This document shows, one piece after another, positions 37,458 to 45,812 of a DNA stretch of 64,000 nucleotides. Position 1 is the first letter of the stretch. Each line of letters opens with the position of its first letter. The stretch covers positions 1-64,000 of the forward strand of contig NZ_JAHRED010000012.1 in the NCBI RefSeq assembly GCF_019084045.1, written 5' to 3'. The notes beneath the pieces are model-generated. The model was not told where the DNA came from and did no database searches. It was given only the letters and a program-made list of their open reading frames with translations. The DNA comes from Paeniglutamicibacter quisquiliarum (GTDB lineage Bacteria > Actinomycetota > Actinomycetes > Actinomycetales > Micrococcaceae). The position numbers and the translations under genes were made by a program.

Positions 37458-37483
37458 GGTGGGGTGCTCCTCAAACTGCTCAA

Positions 37484-37506
37484 GTTATCGTCGCTTTGAC
37501 GATAAC
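37484..37506. promoter_or_regulatory. NrtR-type operator 1 (over the SPFH transcription start)
   Basis: Perfect inverted repeat: left arm GTTATCGTC, 5-base spacer GCTTT, right arm GACGATAAC. It covers the predicted transcription start (about 37503) of the SPFH-NADK operon. Same geometry as the repeat 45 bases away. Confidence 0.8.
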
Positions 37507-37509
37507 AAC

Positions 37510-37539
37510 AGCATAGGGGGCTTCCGGAATTATTGTCAA
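37510..37539 (-). promoter_or_regulatory. Promoter of the SPFH-NADK operon
   Basis: TTGACA (37539-37534), 18-base spacer, TATGCT (37515-37510) on the minus strand. The -35 element lies inside operator 2 and the start lies inside operator 1. Confidence 0.7.
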
Positions 37540-37550
37540 GATGACGATAA
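37530..37550. promoter_or_regulatory. NrtR-type operator 2 (over both -35 regions)
   Basis: Inverted repeat TTATTGTC, spacer AAGAT, GACGATAA; one mismatch between arms (T versus C). Same 5-base spacing as operator 1, centre to centre 45 bases. Overlaps the -35 boxes of both divergent promoters. Confidence 0.8.
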
Positions 37551-37561
37551 GTATTTATGAT
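37533..37561 (+). promoter_or_regulatory. Promoter of the NUDIX-winged-helix regulator, leaderless
   Basis: TTGTCA (37533-37538), 17-base spacer, TATGAT (37556-37561). Counting 7 bases downstream puts transcription start at the A of the ATG at 37568, so the message is predicted leaderless. Confidence 0.7.
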
Positions 37562-37567
37562 GGGTGC

Positions 37568-38302
37568 ATGGCCGAATTCCCTCAGGCGCTTACGCGCTTC
37601 CCGGTGACCGTGGACATCGTCGCCCTCACCGTCCGCGACGATGCCCTGAACGTCCTGCTGATTACGCGCCGCATCGAGCCGTTCCGCGGCAGACTCGCGC
37701 TGCCGGGAGGGTTCGTGCTTGCCGGAGAGGGCCTGGGGGAGGCCGCGATCCGCGAGCTGGCGGAGGAGACCGGGGTCGAGCAGGTCCCGGGGCACCTGGA
37801 GCAGCTGCAGAGCTATGGGCCCCGGGGACGCGACCCGCGCGGGGATGTGCTCACCGTGGCCCACCTGCTACTGGCGCCCAATTTTCCCGTCTTGTCTGCC
37901 GGAAGCGACGCTGAACACGCCGCCTGGTACCCGGTCGGTTACGTCCTGGACGGGGATGCGGAACTCGCCTTCGACCATGCCCGCATCCTGGTCGATGCCG
38001 TGGAGCGGGCACGGTCAAAACTCGAGTACTCGCCGCTGGGGGCGGCGTTCTGCGGGGATGAATTCACCATCGCGCAGCTCCGCGCCGTGTATGAGGCGGT
38101 GTGGGGGACCCGCCTGGATCCCCGGAACTTCCACCGCAAGGCCACGGGAAACCCTGGTTTCCTTGAGGACACGGGACGGATGACCGTGGGCGACGCCGGC
38201 CGCCCCGCGGCGCTCTTCCGGCTCGCGGCGGAGGCCCGCCCCGCAGCGGGTGAACCGGTCCGGGCGGTGCTCAACCCGCCGCTCATGCGACCATATTCCT
38301 GA
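37568..38302 (+). CDS. NrtR-like transcriptional regulator (NUDIX domain + winged helix)
   Basis: 244 residues. The N-terminal NUDIX domain (~8-150) holds GGFVLAGEGLGEAAIRELAE followed by ETGVEQV, a near-complete NUDIX box, in the form known for ADP-ribose pyrophosphatase-like NrtR proteins. The C-terminal ~90 residues (EYSPLGAAFCGDEFTIAQLR, YEAVWGTRLDPRNFHRKATG) form the winged helix diagnostic of NrtR-type regulators of NAD metabolism, where an ADP-ribose-like ligand releases DNA. Divergent from the SPFH-NADK operon across 110 bases with two operators. The ATG at 37568 is preferred to 37541 (inside operator 2). Regulation of its own and the neighbouring operon is inferred. Confidence 0.85.
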   Translation: MAEFPQALTRFPVTVDIVALTVRDDALNVLLITRRIEPFRGRLALPGGFVLAGEGLGEAAIRELAEETGVEQVPGHLEQLQSYGPRGRDPRGDVLTVAHLLLAPNFPVLSAGSDAEHAAWYPVGYVLDGDAELAFDHARILVDAVERARSKLEYSPLGAAFCGDEFTIAQLRAVYEAVWGTRLDPRNFHRKATGNPGFLEDTGRMTVGDAGRPAALFRLAAEARPAAGEPVRAVLNPPLMRPYS

Positions 38303-38536
38303 CGCTGCCTCGAAACAGGCACGCCCACGCACCTGTTCCTCGAAAGTGGAAAGGCGTCCACTCCGCCATGCCAAGGGACATGGGAACAGGAGTGAACCGC
38401 GTTGGTGGGCGAATCAGGCTTTCGTGGCCTATTGCGCACCACGGCGATCTCCAACCATGGAAATCCATTCGCTGGCGGGGCCGATTGGATTTGCCTCTCC
38501 GGGGGTCTCCGCCCGACCTCTGCGCGGGCAAAGCAA
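38303..38536. other. Gene-free interval between the NrtR-like gene and tRNA-Ser
   Basis: About 230 bases. No open frame with an RBS and no structured element other than the terminator that follows at 38537-38577. Confidence 0.4.
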
Positions 38537-38577
38537 AAGGCCCCGAATCCCTCGATTAGAGGGGATTCGGGGCCTTC
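38537..38577 (-). terminator. Terminator of tRNA-Ser
   Basis: Stem of about 17 bp with one bulge (AAGGCCCCGAATCCCTC / GAGGGGATTCGGGGCCTT), loop GATTA; minus strand continues CCTTTTGCTTT. It lies 4 bases beyond the tRNA. Confidence 0.8.
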
Positions 38578-38580
38578 TTC

Positions 38581-38671
38581 TGGCGGTGACGGAGGGATTT
38601 GAACCCTCGGTACGGGGTTACCGTACACAACATTTCGAGTGTTGCACCTTCGGCCGCTCGGACACGTCACC
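38581..38671 (-). tRNA. tRNA-Ser(CGA)
   Basis: 91 bases including an encoded CCA (discriminator G). Acceptor stem GGTGACG / CGTCACC. Anticodon stem CAACA/TGTTG with loop CTCGAAA, giving anticodon CGA (reads UCG). The long variable arm (GTACGGTAACCCCGTAC) is typical of class II tRNA-Ser, and the T-loop is GGTTCAAATCC. Confidence 0.96.
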
Positions 38672-38741
38672 AGACCAGAACACTCTACCGGGTAAATGGC
38701 CCACAACAAAAACGAGCCATCTTTCGGGGCAGAATGTAGCC

Positions 38742-39980
38742 ATGACGACGAAGAGCGAAACCCCGCAGATCCCTCACGAGAAGCTGACCCCGCAAGTGCT
38801 GCGCGCCTGGTCGTGGCATCGCCAGGGACTGGATGGTTCGCTGGCGGGATGTGATTCGGCAACAGTCCTGGACCGCGTGGGCTGGGCCCGGTCGATCGGC
38901 GGCGCCAACACCTACCTGACGCTCTTCGCGCGTGCCGGAATCCGCCGCCCCGAGGCCGACGGCGCGCTCGCCGCGCAGGACATCCACGAACTGCCCACCG
39001 CACGGGGCTGCACCTACGTCCTGCCCGCCAAGGACTATGCCTGGGGGCTGCAAATGGGGCATGCATCGGCGGAGGCCGCGGTGAAGGTGTTGGTGCGCCT
39101 GGGCGTGGAGCGGGAAGAAATCGAGCAACTGGCCGACGATGTGCTGCGGGTCCTGCTCCGGGCTCGGGGCACCGCCGAGGAAGCACTGGATCCCCGCGGG
39201 CTGAAGGAGATCCTGGGCGACAAGGTCCGAAGCATGGGCGAGGAAGGCAAGAAAAAGGGCGCCAGCACCACGCTGCCCGCAGCGCTCGGGCTGCTGCAGG
39301 CTGACGGGCGGATCCGGCGCGTGCCGGTGAACGGGCGGCTGGACCAGCAGCGCTACTCCTATGTGGCCTGGGAACTGCCTGCGAGCGGGGAATCCGACGA
39401 AGCAGTCAGGGCGCGGATGCTCGAGCGGTTCCTGGGCTGGACGGGCGGGGCCACGCTGGGACAGATCCGCTGGTTCAGCGCCTTCACCGTGGCCCAGGCC
39501 AAGAAGGCACTGCAGGCAACAGGGGCCGTGGAAGTTCCCACCGCGACCGGCGACGTGCTGTGGATGCTGCCGGAAGACCTGGACGGGCTCGCCGGGTTCG
39601 AGGTGCCGCAGACCGAAGACATCCAGCTGCTGTCGGGCTCCGATTCGCTCGTGTTGCTGCGCCGGAACGCGGCCGACCTGTTCGACGAAGCAGGCACCGA
39701 ATCGGTGCAGGGGATGAGTGGGTCGGCACTGGCCGCCGATCTCTCGGACCACCCGATCGTGGACCGCGGCCGGATCATCGGATTGTGGCAGTACGACCCG
39801 GAAGGCACCCGGATTGCCTGGTGGACGTTCGAGCCCGCAAGCGCCGGCGTGCGCTCGCGCATAGCGCAGGTCGAGGCACGGATCACCGAGGACCTGGGGG
39901 ACTTCAGGTCCTTCAGCCTGGATTCGCCGAAGTCGCGGGCGAAGAACATCGCCAGGCTCGATGCGTTGCGAAAGAAATAA
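38742..39980 (+). CDS. Winged-helix (HTH_42, AlkZ/YcaQ-like) protein
   Basis: 412 residues of the HTH_42 superfamily that includes the crosslink-repair DNA glycosylases AlkZ and YcaQ. The N-terminal helical part (~30-150) contains PTARGCTYVLPAKDYAWGLQ, the middle winged-helix (KGASTTLPAALGLLQADGRI) and the C-terminal IIGLWQYDPEGTRIAWWTFE are family landmarks. AlkZ-type enzymes carry a catalytic Q-x-Q (or Q-x-D) pair near residue 40; here that segment reads GWARSIGG, and I do not see the pair. Glycosylase activity is therefore unproven. Start ATG at 38742 lies after the tRNA-Ser gene; codon use is normal. Confidence 0.7.
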   Translation: MTTKSETPQIPHEKLTPQVLRAWSWHRQGLDGSLAGCDSATVLDRVGWARSIGGANTYLTLFARAGIRRPEADGALAAQDIHELPTARGCTYVLPAKDYAWGLQMGHASAEAAVKVLVRLGVEREEIEQLADDVLRVLLRARGTAEEALDPRGLKEILGDKVRSMGEEGKKKGASTTLPAALGLLQADGRIRRVPVNGRLDQQRYSYVAWELPASGESDEAVRARMLERFLGWTGGATLGQIRWFSAFTVAQAKKALQATGAVEVPTATGDVLWMLPEDLDGLAGFEVPQTEDIQLLSGSDSLVLLRRNAADLFDEAGTESVQGMSGSALAADLSDHPIVDRGRIIGLWQYDPEGTRIAWWTFEPASAGVRSRIAQVEARITEDLGDFRSFSLDSPKSRAKNIARLDALRKK

Positions 39981-39991
39981 CGGGCCCTGGC

Positions 39992-40480
39992 TTAGTCCAA
40001 GCGCCGGGCACGGAAGAAGTCCGTGAGCAGTGCTGCGCATTCGGCCTCCCGCACCCCCGGGTAGACCTCGACCCAGTGGTTGAGCCGCGGCTCGCGCAGG
40101 ATGTCGAATACCGAGCCGACGGCGCCGGCCTTCTCGTCCCAGGCACCGAAGACGACCTTCGGGATGCGCGAAAGAACGATGGCCCCGGCGCACATGGCGC
40201 AGGGCTCGAGGGTGACCACCAGGGTGCAGTCCTCCAGCCGCCACCCATCCCCGCGCCCGGCATCGCGCAGGGCCTGGGCCGCGGCGCGGATGGCCACGAT
40301 CTCGGCATGGGCCGTGGGATCCCCGTGCGCCTCGCGCTCGTTGCGGCCGGTGGCCAGCACCGTCGAATCGGGGCCGATGACGACCGCGCCGATGGGAACG
40401 TCGCCGGTGGCCAATGCCGCCTTGGCCTCGGCGAGGGCCAGGTCCATGAGGTCGCGGTGGCTGGATTGTTCGGGAATCAC
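39992..40480 (-). CDS. tadA: tRNA-specific adenosine deaminase
   Basis: 162 residues of the cytidine-deaminase fold. The zinc/proton-relay motif is HAEIVAIRAA (~60, His and Glu) and PCAMCAGAIVLSRI (~90, two Cys). DEKAGAVGSVFDILREPRLN and the FF-containing C-terminus (LLTDFFRARR) are TadA-specific. It converts A34 to inosine in tRNA-Arg(ACG), two copies of which are encoded at 57.1 and 57.8 kb. GTG start. Convergent with the AlkZ-like gene. Confidence 0.92.
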   Translation of the reverse strand: MIPEQSSHRDLMDLALAEAKAALATGDVPIGAVVIGPDSTVLATGRNEREAHGDPTAHAEIVAIRAAAQALRDAGRGDGWRLEDCTLVVTLEPCAMCAGAIVLSRIPKVVFGAWDEKAGAVGSVFDILREPRLNHWVEVYPGVREAECAALLTDFFRARRLD

Positions 40481-40559
40481 CCGGCCAAGTCTAGTTCCGG
40501 TGCAGGGACCTCGCTGCCGTCTGCACCGGAATGCGGCAACCGGCTGCCGGCTGGTGCGG

Positions 40560-41969
40560 CTAGCCGGGGCTCGGCAGGACGATGTTGTGGTTCAGGCGAA
40601 GCCTGTTGTGCGGGTCGTAACGGCGTTTGAGCGCCGTGAGTTTGGCGAGCTTTTCGGCACCGTAGAGGCCCAGTAGATCGAAGCCACCGGGCACGTGCTC
40701 ATCGCTGCTGGAAAAATTCACGTACTCCCCGCCGTGCGCGAAGGGTTGCATCTCATGGTGGAAGCCGCGGATGAAGTCAATGTGGTGGTCGTCGAGTTCC
40801 TTGCCGTTCCAGAATCCGTAGATGTTCAACCAGAACGGGGAGCTGCGGTCTTCGAATGCCGTTGCTTCCGGGCGAACCCGTCCCATGGCACCGCCCATGA
40901 CGTGGATGTCGAAGCCCATGCCCGGCCAGTCGAGTTGCCGCGCTCGGGCAGTGAACACATTGATGGCCTCGTCCGAGAGGTCGTCCAATGCTGTGTTCTT
41001 CCAGTAGGCGCGCACGCCCTTGGGGAACATCTCGTCCACCACGGACTGCCAATCGGGCCATGAAACGGGGGAGACGTCCTGTTCGTCGGTGGGCGCGGTT
41101 GCGAGGAATTCCTCCACGCAAGCGGCACCGGCCGCATGGTCCGGATCCGCCCAGAGGAATCCGACGAGGAGCACGCTGCCGGTGCCCAGCTCCCACTCGG
41201 GCGGCGGCACCATGGCCGTGACAATGACCGTCATCTGGTCCGGGAGCCTGGTGGACCAGTCACGCACCGCATGCAGGGCATGCTTCCACTGTTCGGGGCG
41301 GTAGATCAGGTTCCCTGCGTAGAGGGTTTCGGGCAGCGGGTGGGCCTTGAACGTGAACTCGGTGACGACCCCGAAGTTTCCGCCCCCACCGGTGAGACCC
41401 CAGAGCAGATCGGGGTTGGTGGCGGCGTCGGCGTGGACCACCTCGCCCTCGGGGGTGACAAGGTTCGCCGCCAAGAGGTTGTCAACGGTCAGTCCGAAGG
41501 GCCGGGTGAGCCAGCCGAAGCCACCGCCGAGACACAGTCCGGCCACGCCGGTTTTCGAGACGACGCCGACGGGGACCGCCAGCCCGTGGGCGCTGGTCGC
41601 GCGGTCAAGTTCACCCAGGAGCGCGCCTCCGCCGACCCTCACCCGTTGCTCCGCGGCTTCCACGTGCACGGTGTTCAGGGCGCGCATGTCCAGCACCAAG
41701 CCGTGCTCGACGGTGCCGAACCCGGCCACGTTGTGCCCGCCGGATCGGATCGCCAACGGCAATCCATGCTCCCGGGCGAAGGCCAGCGCGAGGGACACGT
41801 CGGCAACGTCGACGGCACGAACCACCAACAGGGGGTGCCTGTCGATCATGGCGTTCCACACGGCGCGGGTCTCGGCGTATTCGGGGTCGGCGGCGGTGAA
41901 GAGCATTCCGTGCAGTGACGCCGACAGCGACCGCAGCGCGGTTGCCGGAAGCGGGTGGGTGATGTCCAT
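40560..41969 (-). CDS. FAD-binding oxidoreductase, berberine-bridge-enzyme (BBE) type
   Basis: 469-residue flavoprotein. The FAD_binding_4 domain (~40-210) contains [12 protein letters not shown], whose His is the expected covalent flavin attachment site, and [20 protein letters not shown]. The C-terminal BBE motif is GGEYVNFSS followed by [13 protein letters not shown]. The family oxidises sugars, alcohols or polyphenols with O2; substrate unknown. No secretion signal. Start at [11 protein letters not shown]; the upstream frame is not conserved-looking. 150 bases from the divergent upp. Confidence 0.88.
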   Translation of the reverse strand: MDITHPLPATALRSLSASLHGMLFTAADPEYAETRAVWNAMIDRHPLLVVRAVDVADVSLALAFAREHGLPLAIRSGGHNVAGFGTVEHGLVLDMRALNTVHVEAAEQRVRVGGGALLGELDRATSAHGLAVPVGVVSKTGVAGLCLGGGFGWLTRPFGLTVDNLLAANLVTPEGEVVHADAATNPDLLWGLTGGGGNFGVVTEFTFKAHPLPETLYAGNLIYRPEQWKHALHAVRDWSTRLPDQMTVIVTAMVPPPEWELGTGSVLLVGFLWADPDHAAGAACVEEFLATAPTDEQDVSPVSWPDWQSVVDEMFPKGVRAYWKNTALDDLSDEAINVFTARARQLDWPGMGFDIHVMGGAMGRVRPEATAFEDRSSPFWLNIYGFWNGKELDDHHIDFIRGFHHEMQPFAHGGEYVNFSSSDEHVPGGFDLLGLYGAEKLAKLTALKRRYDPHNRLRLNHNIVLPSPG

Positions 41970-42120
41970 GGTGCCGGCTTCGTGTTTGTCCGGGCCACAG
42001 GCAGGCCCGGTCTGTGGCCCATTCTCCTCCCGGCCCCAAGGCCGGTCAATGGCGGGAATCACCCGAAGCCGGAATGCGAAAACCGGTAAACGGGAGCATT
42101 CGGCTGGTAGATTTTGGTGC

Positions 42121-42759
42121 ATGCGCGTACAGGTAATCGACCACCCGTTGGTGGCCCACAAGGTATCGGTCCTCCGGGACAAGAACACCCCTTCGCCGGT
42201 CTTCCGGCAGCTGACCGACGAGTTGGTGACCCTGCTGGCCTACGAGGCCACGCGCGACGTCAAGACCGTCAAGGTCCAGGTCGAGACCCCGGTCGCGACG
42301 ACGACCGGCATTGCCTTTGCCAAGCCGACCCCGCTGGTGGTGCCGATCCTGCGCGCCGGCCTGGGCATGCTCGAGGGCATGACCCGCCTGGTTCCGACCG
42401 CCGAGGTCGGGTTCCTGGGCATGGCCCGCAACGAGGAAACCCTCGACATCATCACCTACGCCGAACGCCTGCCCTCGGATTTGACCGGACGCCAGGTCTT
42501 CGTGTTGGACCCGATGCTGGCCACCGGCGGCACGCTGATCGAATCGATCAAGTTCCTCTTTGACCGCGGCGCCGCCGACGTCACCTGCATCTGCCTCATC
42601 GCCGCGCCCGAGGGCCTTGCCCGCCTTGAAGAGGCCTACGGAGACAACGAGAAGGTCCATCTGGTCCTGGGCGCCCTGGATGAGAAGCTGGACGAGCAGT
42701 CATACATCGTTCCCGGCCTGGGCGATGCAGGCGACCGCCTCTACGGCGTGGCCCACTAG
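42121..42759 (+). CDS. upp: Uracil phosphoribosyltransferase
   Basis: 212 residues, pyrimidine salvage (uracil + PRPP to UMP). PRPP-binding motif [18 protein letters not shown] (~125) is canonical; [13 protein letters not shown] and the C-terminal [14 protein letters not shown] uracil-binding segment are complete. Strong terminator follows. Confidence 0.97.
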   Translation: MRVQVIDHPLVAHKVSVLRDKNTPSPVFRQLTDELVTLLAYEATRDVKTVKVQVETPVATTTGIAFAKPTPLVVPILRAGLGMLEGMTRLVPTAEVGFLGMARNEETLDIITYAERLPSDLTGRQVFVLDPMLATGGTLIESIKFLFDRGAADVTCICLIAAPEGLARLEEAYGDNEKVHLVLGALDEKLDEQSYIVPGLGDAGDRLYGVAH

Positions 42760-42774
42760 CCACGGCAGCACCAC

Positions 42775-42828
42775 GGCGTCCGGCCGGCAGGGAACCAGGG
42801 GTTCCCGTGCCGGCCGGACGCCTTTTTT
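42775..42828 (+). terminator. Intrinsic terminator of upp
   Basis: Stem GGCGTCCGGCCGGCA with its exact complement (42808-42822), an inner GGGAACC/GGTTCCC stem, and TTTTTT at 42823-42828. Confidence 0.95.
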
Positions 42829-42853
42829 GTGCCCTGGGTGACGGCCCCCAGGC

Positions 42854-44488
42854 TTAGGCCTTGGCGGCCTTGGGCGGGGTCAAGGGCTTCGGCGGCACCG
42901 CGAGCGGCAGCGGCAGGCGCACCTCGAAGACCGTGTTCCCCGGGACGGAAGACACCGTGATGCTCCCGTCGTGGGACTCGACGATGGCCTTGGCAATGGG
43001 CAACCCCAGCCCGGTGGTGCCGTCCGCGCCCGAGCGCGCCCCGTCGGCCCGGGTGAAGCGCTCGAACACCAGCGGGAGGAAGTCCGGGGCAATGCCCTCG
43101 CCGGTGTCGGCAACGCGCAGCACCGCCTGGTGACTGGCCGCATCGCGGTGGACCCCCACGGTGACGGTGTTGCCCTCGGAGGTGTGCTTGCGGGCATTGG
43201 CCAGCAGGTTGGTGATGACCCGGCGCAACGCCGCGGCATCGCCGGAGACCACCAGCGGGATGTCGGGGACCTTGGGGATCCAGTGGTGGGCGGGGGCGGT
43301 GATGGCGAAGTCCTCGGTGATGTCGGTGGCCAGCTTCCCCAGATCCACGGGGGCCTTCTTGATCTGGTGCTTCTCATCGAGCCGGGCCAGCAGCAGCAGG
43401 TTCTCCACCAGGGAGCTCATCCGGGTGCTTTGTTCCAGCACCCGGTTCAGCGAGCGTTGCCCGTCGTCGGAGAAATGCTCGGTGGCGCTGATCAACTCGG
43501 TGTACCCGCGGATGGCCGAGAGCGGGGTGCGCAGCTCGTGGGAGGCGTCGGCCACGAATTGGCGCATCTGCGCCTCCGAGGCCTCGCGTACCGCGAAGGC
43601 GGCGCCCACGTTGTCCAACAGGGCATTGAGCGCACGGCCCACCTCCCCGGATTCGGTGCCCGGGATCGAATCCTCCGGGGGCACGCGGGCCTCCAGGGCG
43701 GCGGTGCCGGATTCCAGCTCGGCGTTGGCCACGGACGAGGCCACCGCGGAGACCCGCTGCAGCGGGGCCAGCGACCGGCGGATGATCATCGAGCCCACCA
43801 GCCCGATGGCGATCAGCCCGGCCAGGGAAATGGTGATCGTCAAGATGCCCAGGGAGGCCAGGGTCCGCTCGGTGGGTGCCATGGGCAGGCCGGTGATGAG
43901 GATGCCGCCGGAGCCCGGGTCCTGCTGCGCGGAGAGCATGTAGTCCCCGATGCTCAGGTGGTGGACCACCGGGGGAGCATCGACCTTCACGGAGGTCAGG
44001 GGCAGCACGTCCGCGTCGGTGATGTCCTTGCGCTCGCCGGTCTTCGAATCGAGCACGGCACCGGAAAACAAGTAGCCGGAGACGATCCTGGCGTTGAGCG
44101 TCCCTGAGGCCTGCCCGGGGGCAAAGAGCGGGCCGGAGGACGTTTCGCGGCCGTTTTGCGCCGAATAGCTTGCCGCGCGGTCGGAGGCGAACTCCAGCTG
44201 TTCATGCAGCTGCGCCGCCAGGGACTGGCGCATGCCGGCGTTCAGCAGCAGGCCAATGACGGTGCAGATCAATGCGAGGGAGCCGATGAGGGCGAGCAGC
44301 AGCTTGCGCTGCAGGGGCAGCCGGCCCAGACGCTGCCCCAGCCTTGCGTGCAGCGGGGCCCGCTCGGTTTCCTGGCCCGGGATGCCCGGGGCCGGCGCGG
44401 GGGCATCGGGGGAGTGGGGCGAAGCCTCACCGGCTGAATGGCGCTCCGGTTCCCCGGAGGGGAGGGGTGGGCGTGCGGAGGGGGTCAT
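42854..44488 (-). CDS. Sensor histidine kinase (HAMP, HisKA, HATPase)
   Basis: 544 residues. A 55-residue Pro/Glu-rich cytoplasmic tail precedes TM1 (~62-84); an extracytoplasmic sensor loop of about 130 residues is followed by TM2, HAMP (RRSLAPLQRVSAVASSVANA), the H-box FVADASHELRTPLSAIRGY, N-box NLLANARKHT, G1 VADTGEGIAPDFLP, and G2 TGLGLPIAKAIV. Signal unknown. Its ATG overlaps the stop of the response-regulator gene by 4 bases (ATGA), so the two are translationally coupled. Confidence 0.93.
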   Translation of the reverse strand: MTPSARPPLPSGEPERHSAGEASPHSPDAPAPAPGIPGQETERAPLHARLGQRLGRLPLQRKLLLALIGSLALICTVIGLLLNAGMRQSLAAQLHEQLEFASDRAASYSAQNGRETSSGPLFAPGQASGTLNARIVSGYLFSGAVLDSKTGERKDITDADVLPLTSVKVDAPPVVHHLSIGDYMLSAQQDPGSGGILITGLPMAPTERTLASLGILTITISLAGLIAIGLVGSMIIRRSLAPLQRVSAVASSVANAELESGTAALEARVPPEDSIPGTESGEVGRALNALLDNVGAAFAVREASEAQMRQFVADASHELRTPLSAIRGYTELISATEHFSDDGQRSLNRVLEQSTRMSSLVENLLLLARLDEKHQIKKAPVDLGKLATDITEDFAITAPAHHWIPKVPDIPLVVSGDAAALRRVITNLLANARKHTSEGNTVTVGVHRDAASHQAVLRVADTGEGIAPDFLPLVFERFTRADGARSGADGTTGLGLPIAKAIVESHDGSITVSSVPGNTVFEVRLPLPLAVPPKPLTPPKAAKA

Positions 44489-45225
44489 GATGCGGGCTTG
44501 AGCATGTATCCGGCCCCGCGCACGGTGTGGATCATGGGCGCGCCGTCGACCTCGATCTTCTTGCGCAGGTAGGAAATGTAGAGCTCGACGATGTTGGCCT
44601 GGCCGCCGAAGTCGTAGTGCCAGACGTTGTCGAGGATTTGGGTCTTGGAGACCACCCGGCGGGCGTTGACCATCAGGTAGGAGAGTAGGTCGAACTCCGT
44701 GGCCGTGAGGTTGATGGGAACACCCGCCCGGGTGACGTCATGGGAATCCGAATTCAGCACGAGGTCCCCGACGACCAGCTCGGCGCTGTCGGCGGCGGTG
44801 GCGCCGGAGCGTTCCACGAGCTTGTGCAGGCGCAGCAGCACCTCCTCAAGGCTGAAGGGCTTGGCGACGTAGTCGTCGGCGCCGATGCCCAGGCCCTCGA
44901 TCCTGTCCTCGACGGCGTCCTTGGCGGTCAGGAAAAGGACTGGCACCTCGGGCAGGAACGTGCGGACCTTGCGCAGCACCTCCGGCCCCTCGAAGCCCGG
45001 CAGCATCCAATCCAGCACCAGCACATCGGGGGTCGCCTTGCGGGCGGCCTCCACCGCGGAGGGACCGTCGTGCGCGACAGTGGCTTCCCATCCCAGCATC
45101 CTGGTGCCCATGGAGACAAGTTCGGCCAGCGAGGGCTCGTCGTCGACGACAAGCACCCGGATGGCTGTGCCGTCCGGGTGGGTGAGGCGGGGCAACTGGG
45201 TGGGAGAAAAGCGGGAGCTTGGCAT
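44485..45225 (-). CDS. OmpR/PhoB-family response regulator
   Basis: 246 residues. Receiver: acidic pair VVDDE (~28-30), phospho-acceptor Asp72 in LVLDWMLPG, Lys in VAKPFSLEE, Thr in LTAKD. The C-terminal winged helix shows LTATEFDLLSYLMVNARRVV and RKKIEVDGAPMIHTVRGAGY. Partner of the downstream kinase, upstream in the operon. Start ATG at 45225; RBS weak. Confidence 0.95.
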   Translation of the reverse strand: MPSSRFSPTQLPRLTHPDGTAIRVLVVDDEPSLAELVSMGTRMLGWEATVAHDGPSAVEAARKATPDVLVLDWMLPGFEGPEVLRKVRTFLPEVPVLFLTAKDAVEDRIEGLGIGADDYVAKPFSLEEVLLRLHKLVERSGATAADSAELVVGDLVLNSDSHDVTRAGVPINLTATEFDLLSYLMVNARRVVSKTQILDNVWHYDFGGQANIVELYISYLRKKIEVDGAPMIHTVRGAGYMLKPAS

Positions 45226-45812
45226 GTCTTTAACTTTCCATCCGAGGTGTAGGCCAGCCCTGTGGCCCAGCTGTGCGCGGGCTGTGAGGTCTGGTAATTC
45301 CAGCTTAAGGCCTGCGGTTGCCGAAGGGCCCGACGCCGGCGGGAGCGCTGCCTGGCGGGGCCGTTGCCTGATGCCCGGTCCGGGTGTAGGTCTGGGCATT
45401 CAGGCGCTAGGCGCCCGTCGATTGATCACATTGCCCGCACTTTTGGAAATGACAGTGCATACCGCATTGTCGCCCGCCCTCATGTCCGATATCTGCGCAA
45501 TGTGATGATGGACACGTTAAGCGCTCCACGTCTCACATTGTGGACGCTATCGAAGTTTGTTACTTGCGGGTTCCGAATATTACGAGGAAACTAGAGCTTG
45601 TGAATAGCGCAGCAACAGCACCTCAGAGCCTTTCCGAAGGCGTGGCGATGACTCATCGCCAGTGTTGTTGTCGAATGCCCAGCTGAGCGTCGGAACCCTT
45701 CGGCGCTCAGTGACACTCGCATCGCTCCCACGCTTCGCACCTGTGAGGTAGACGGAGCACCTAAGCATTCGCGCCATTCCGTGGCATTCACACGAGTTAG
45801 AGGTAAAGAAGC
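45226..45812. promoter_or_regulatory. 587-base control region between response regulator and orphan winged-helix gene
   Basis: No convincing gene on either strand. The octamer TCACATTG occurs at 45426-45433 and 45533-45540, and in inverted form (CAATGTGA) at 45498-45505. The right half (45540-45600) is AT-rich relative to the surroundings. The last bases carry AGAGGTAAAGAA, the RBS of the winged-helix gene. Confidence 0.5.

Noticed and set aside
39740-39830. QYD in WQYDPEG as catalytic QxD motif of the AlkZ-like protein
   Set aside because: The catalytic pair of AlkZ/YcaQ is near residue 40; this WQYDPEG is a conserved C-terminal segment of the superfamily, not the active site.
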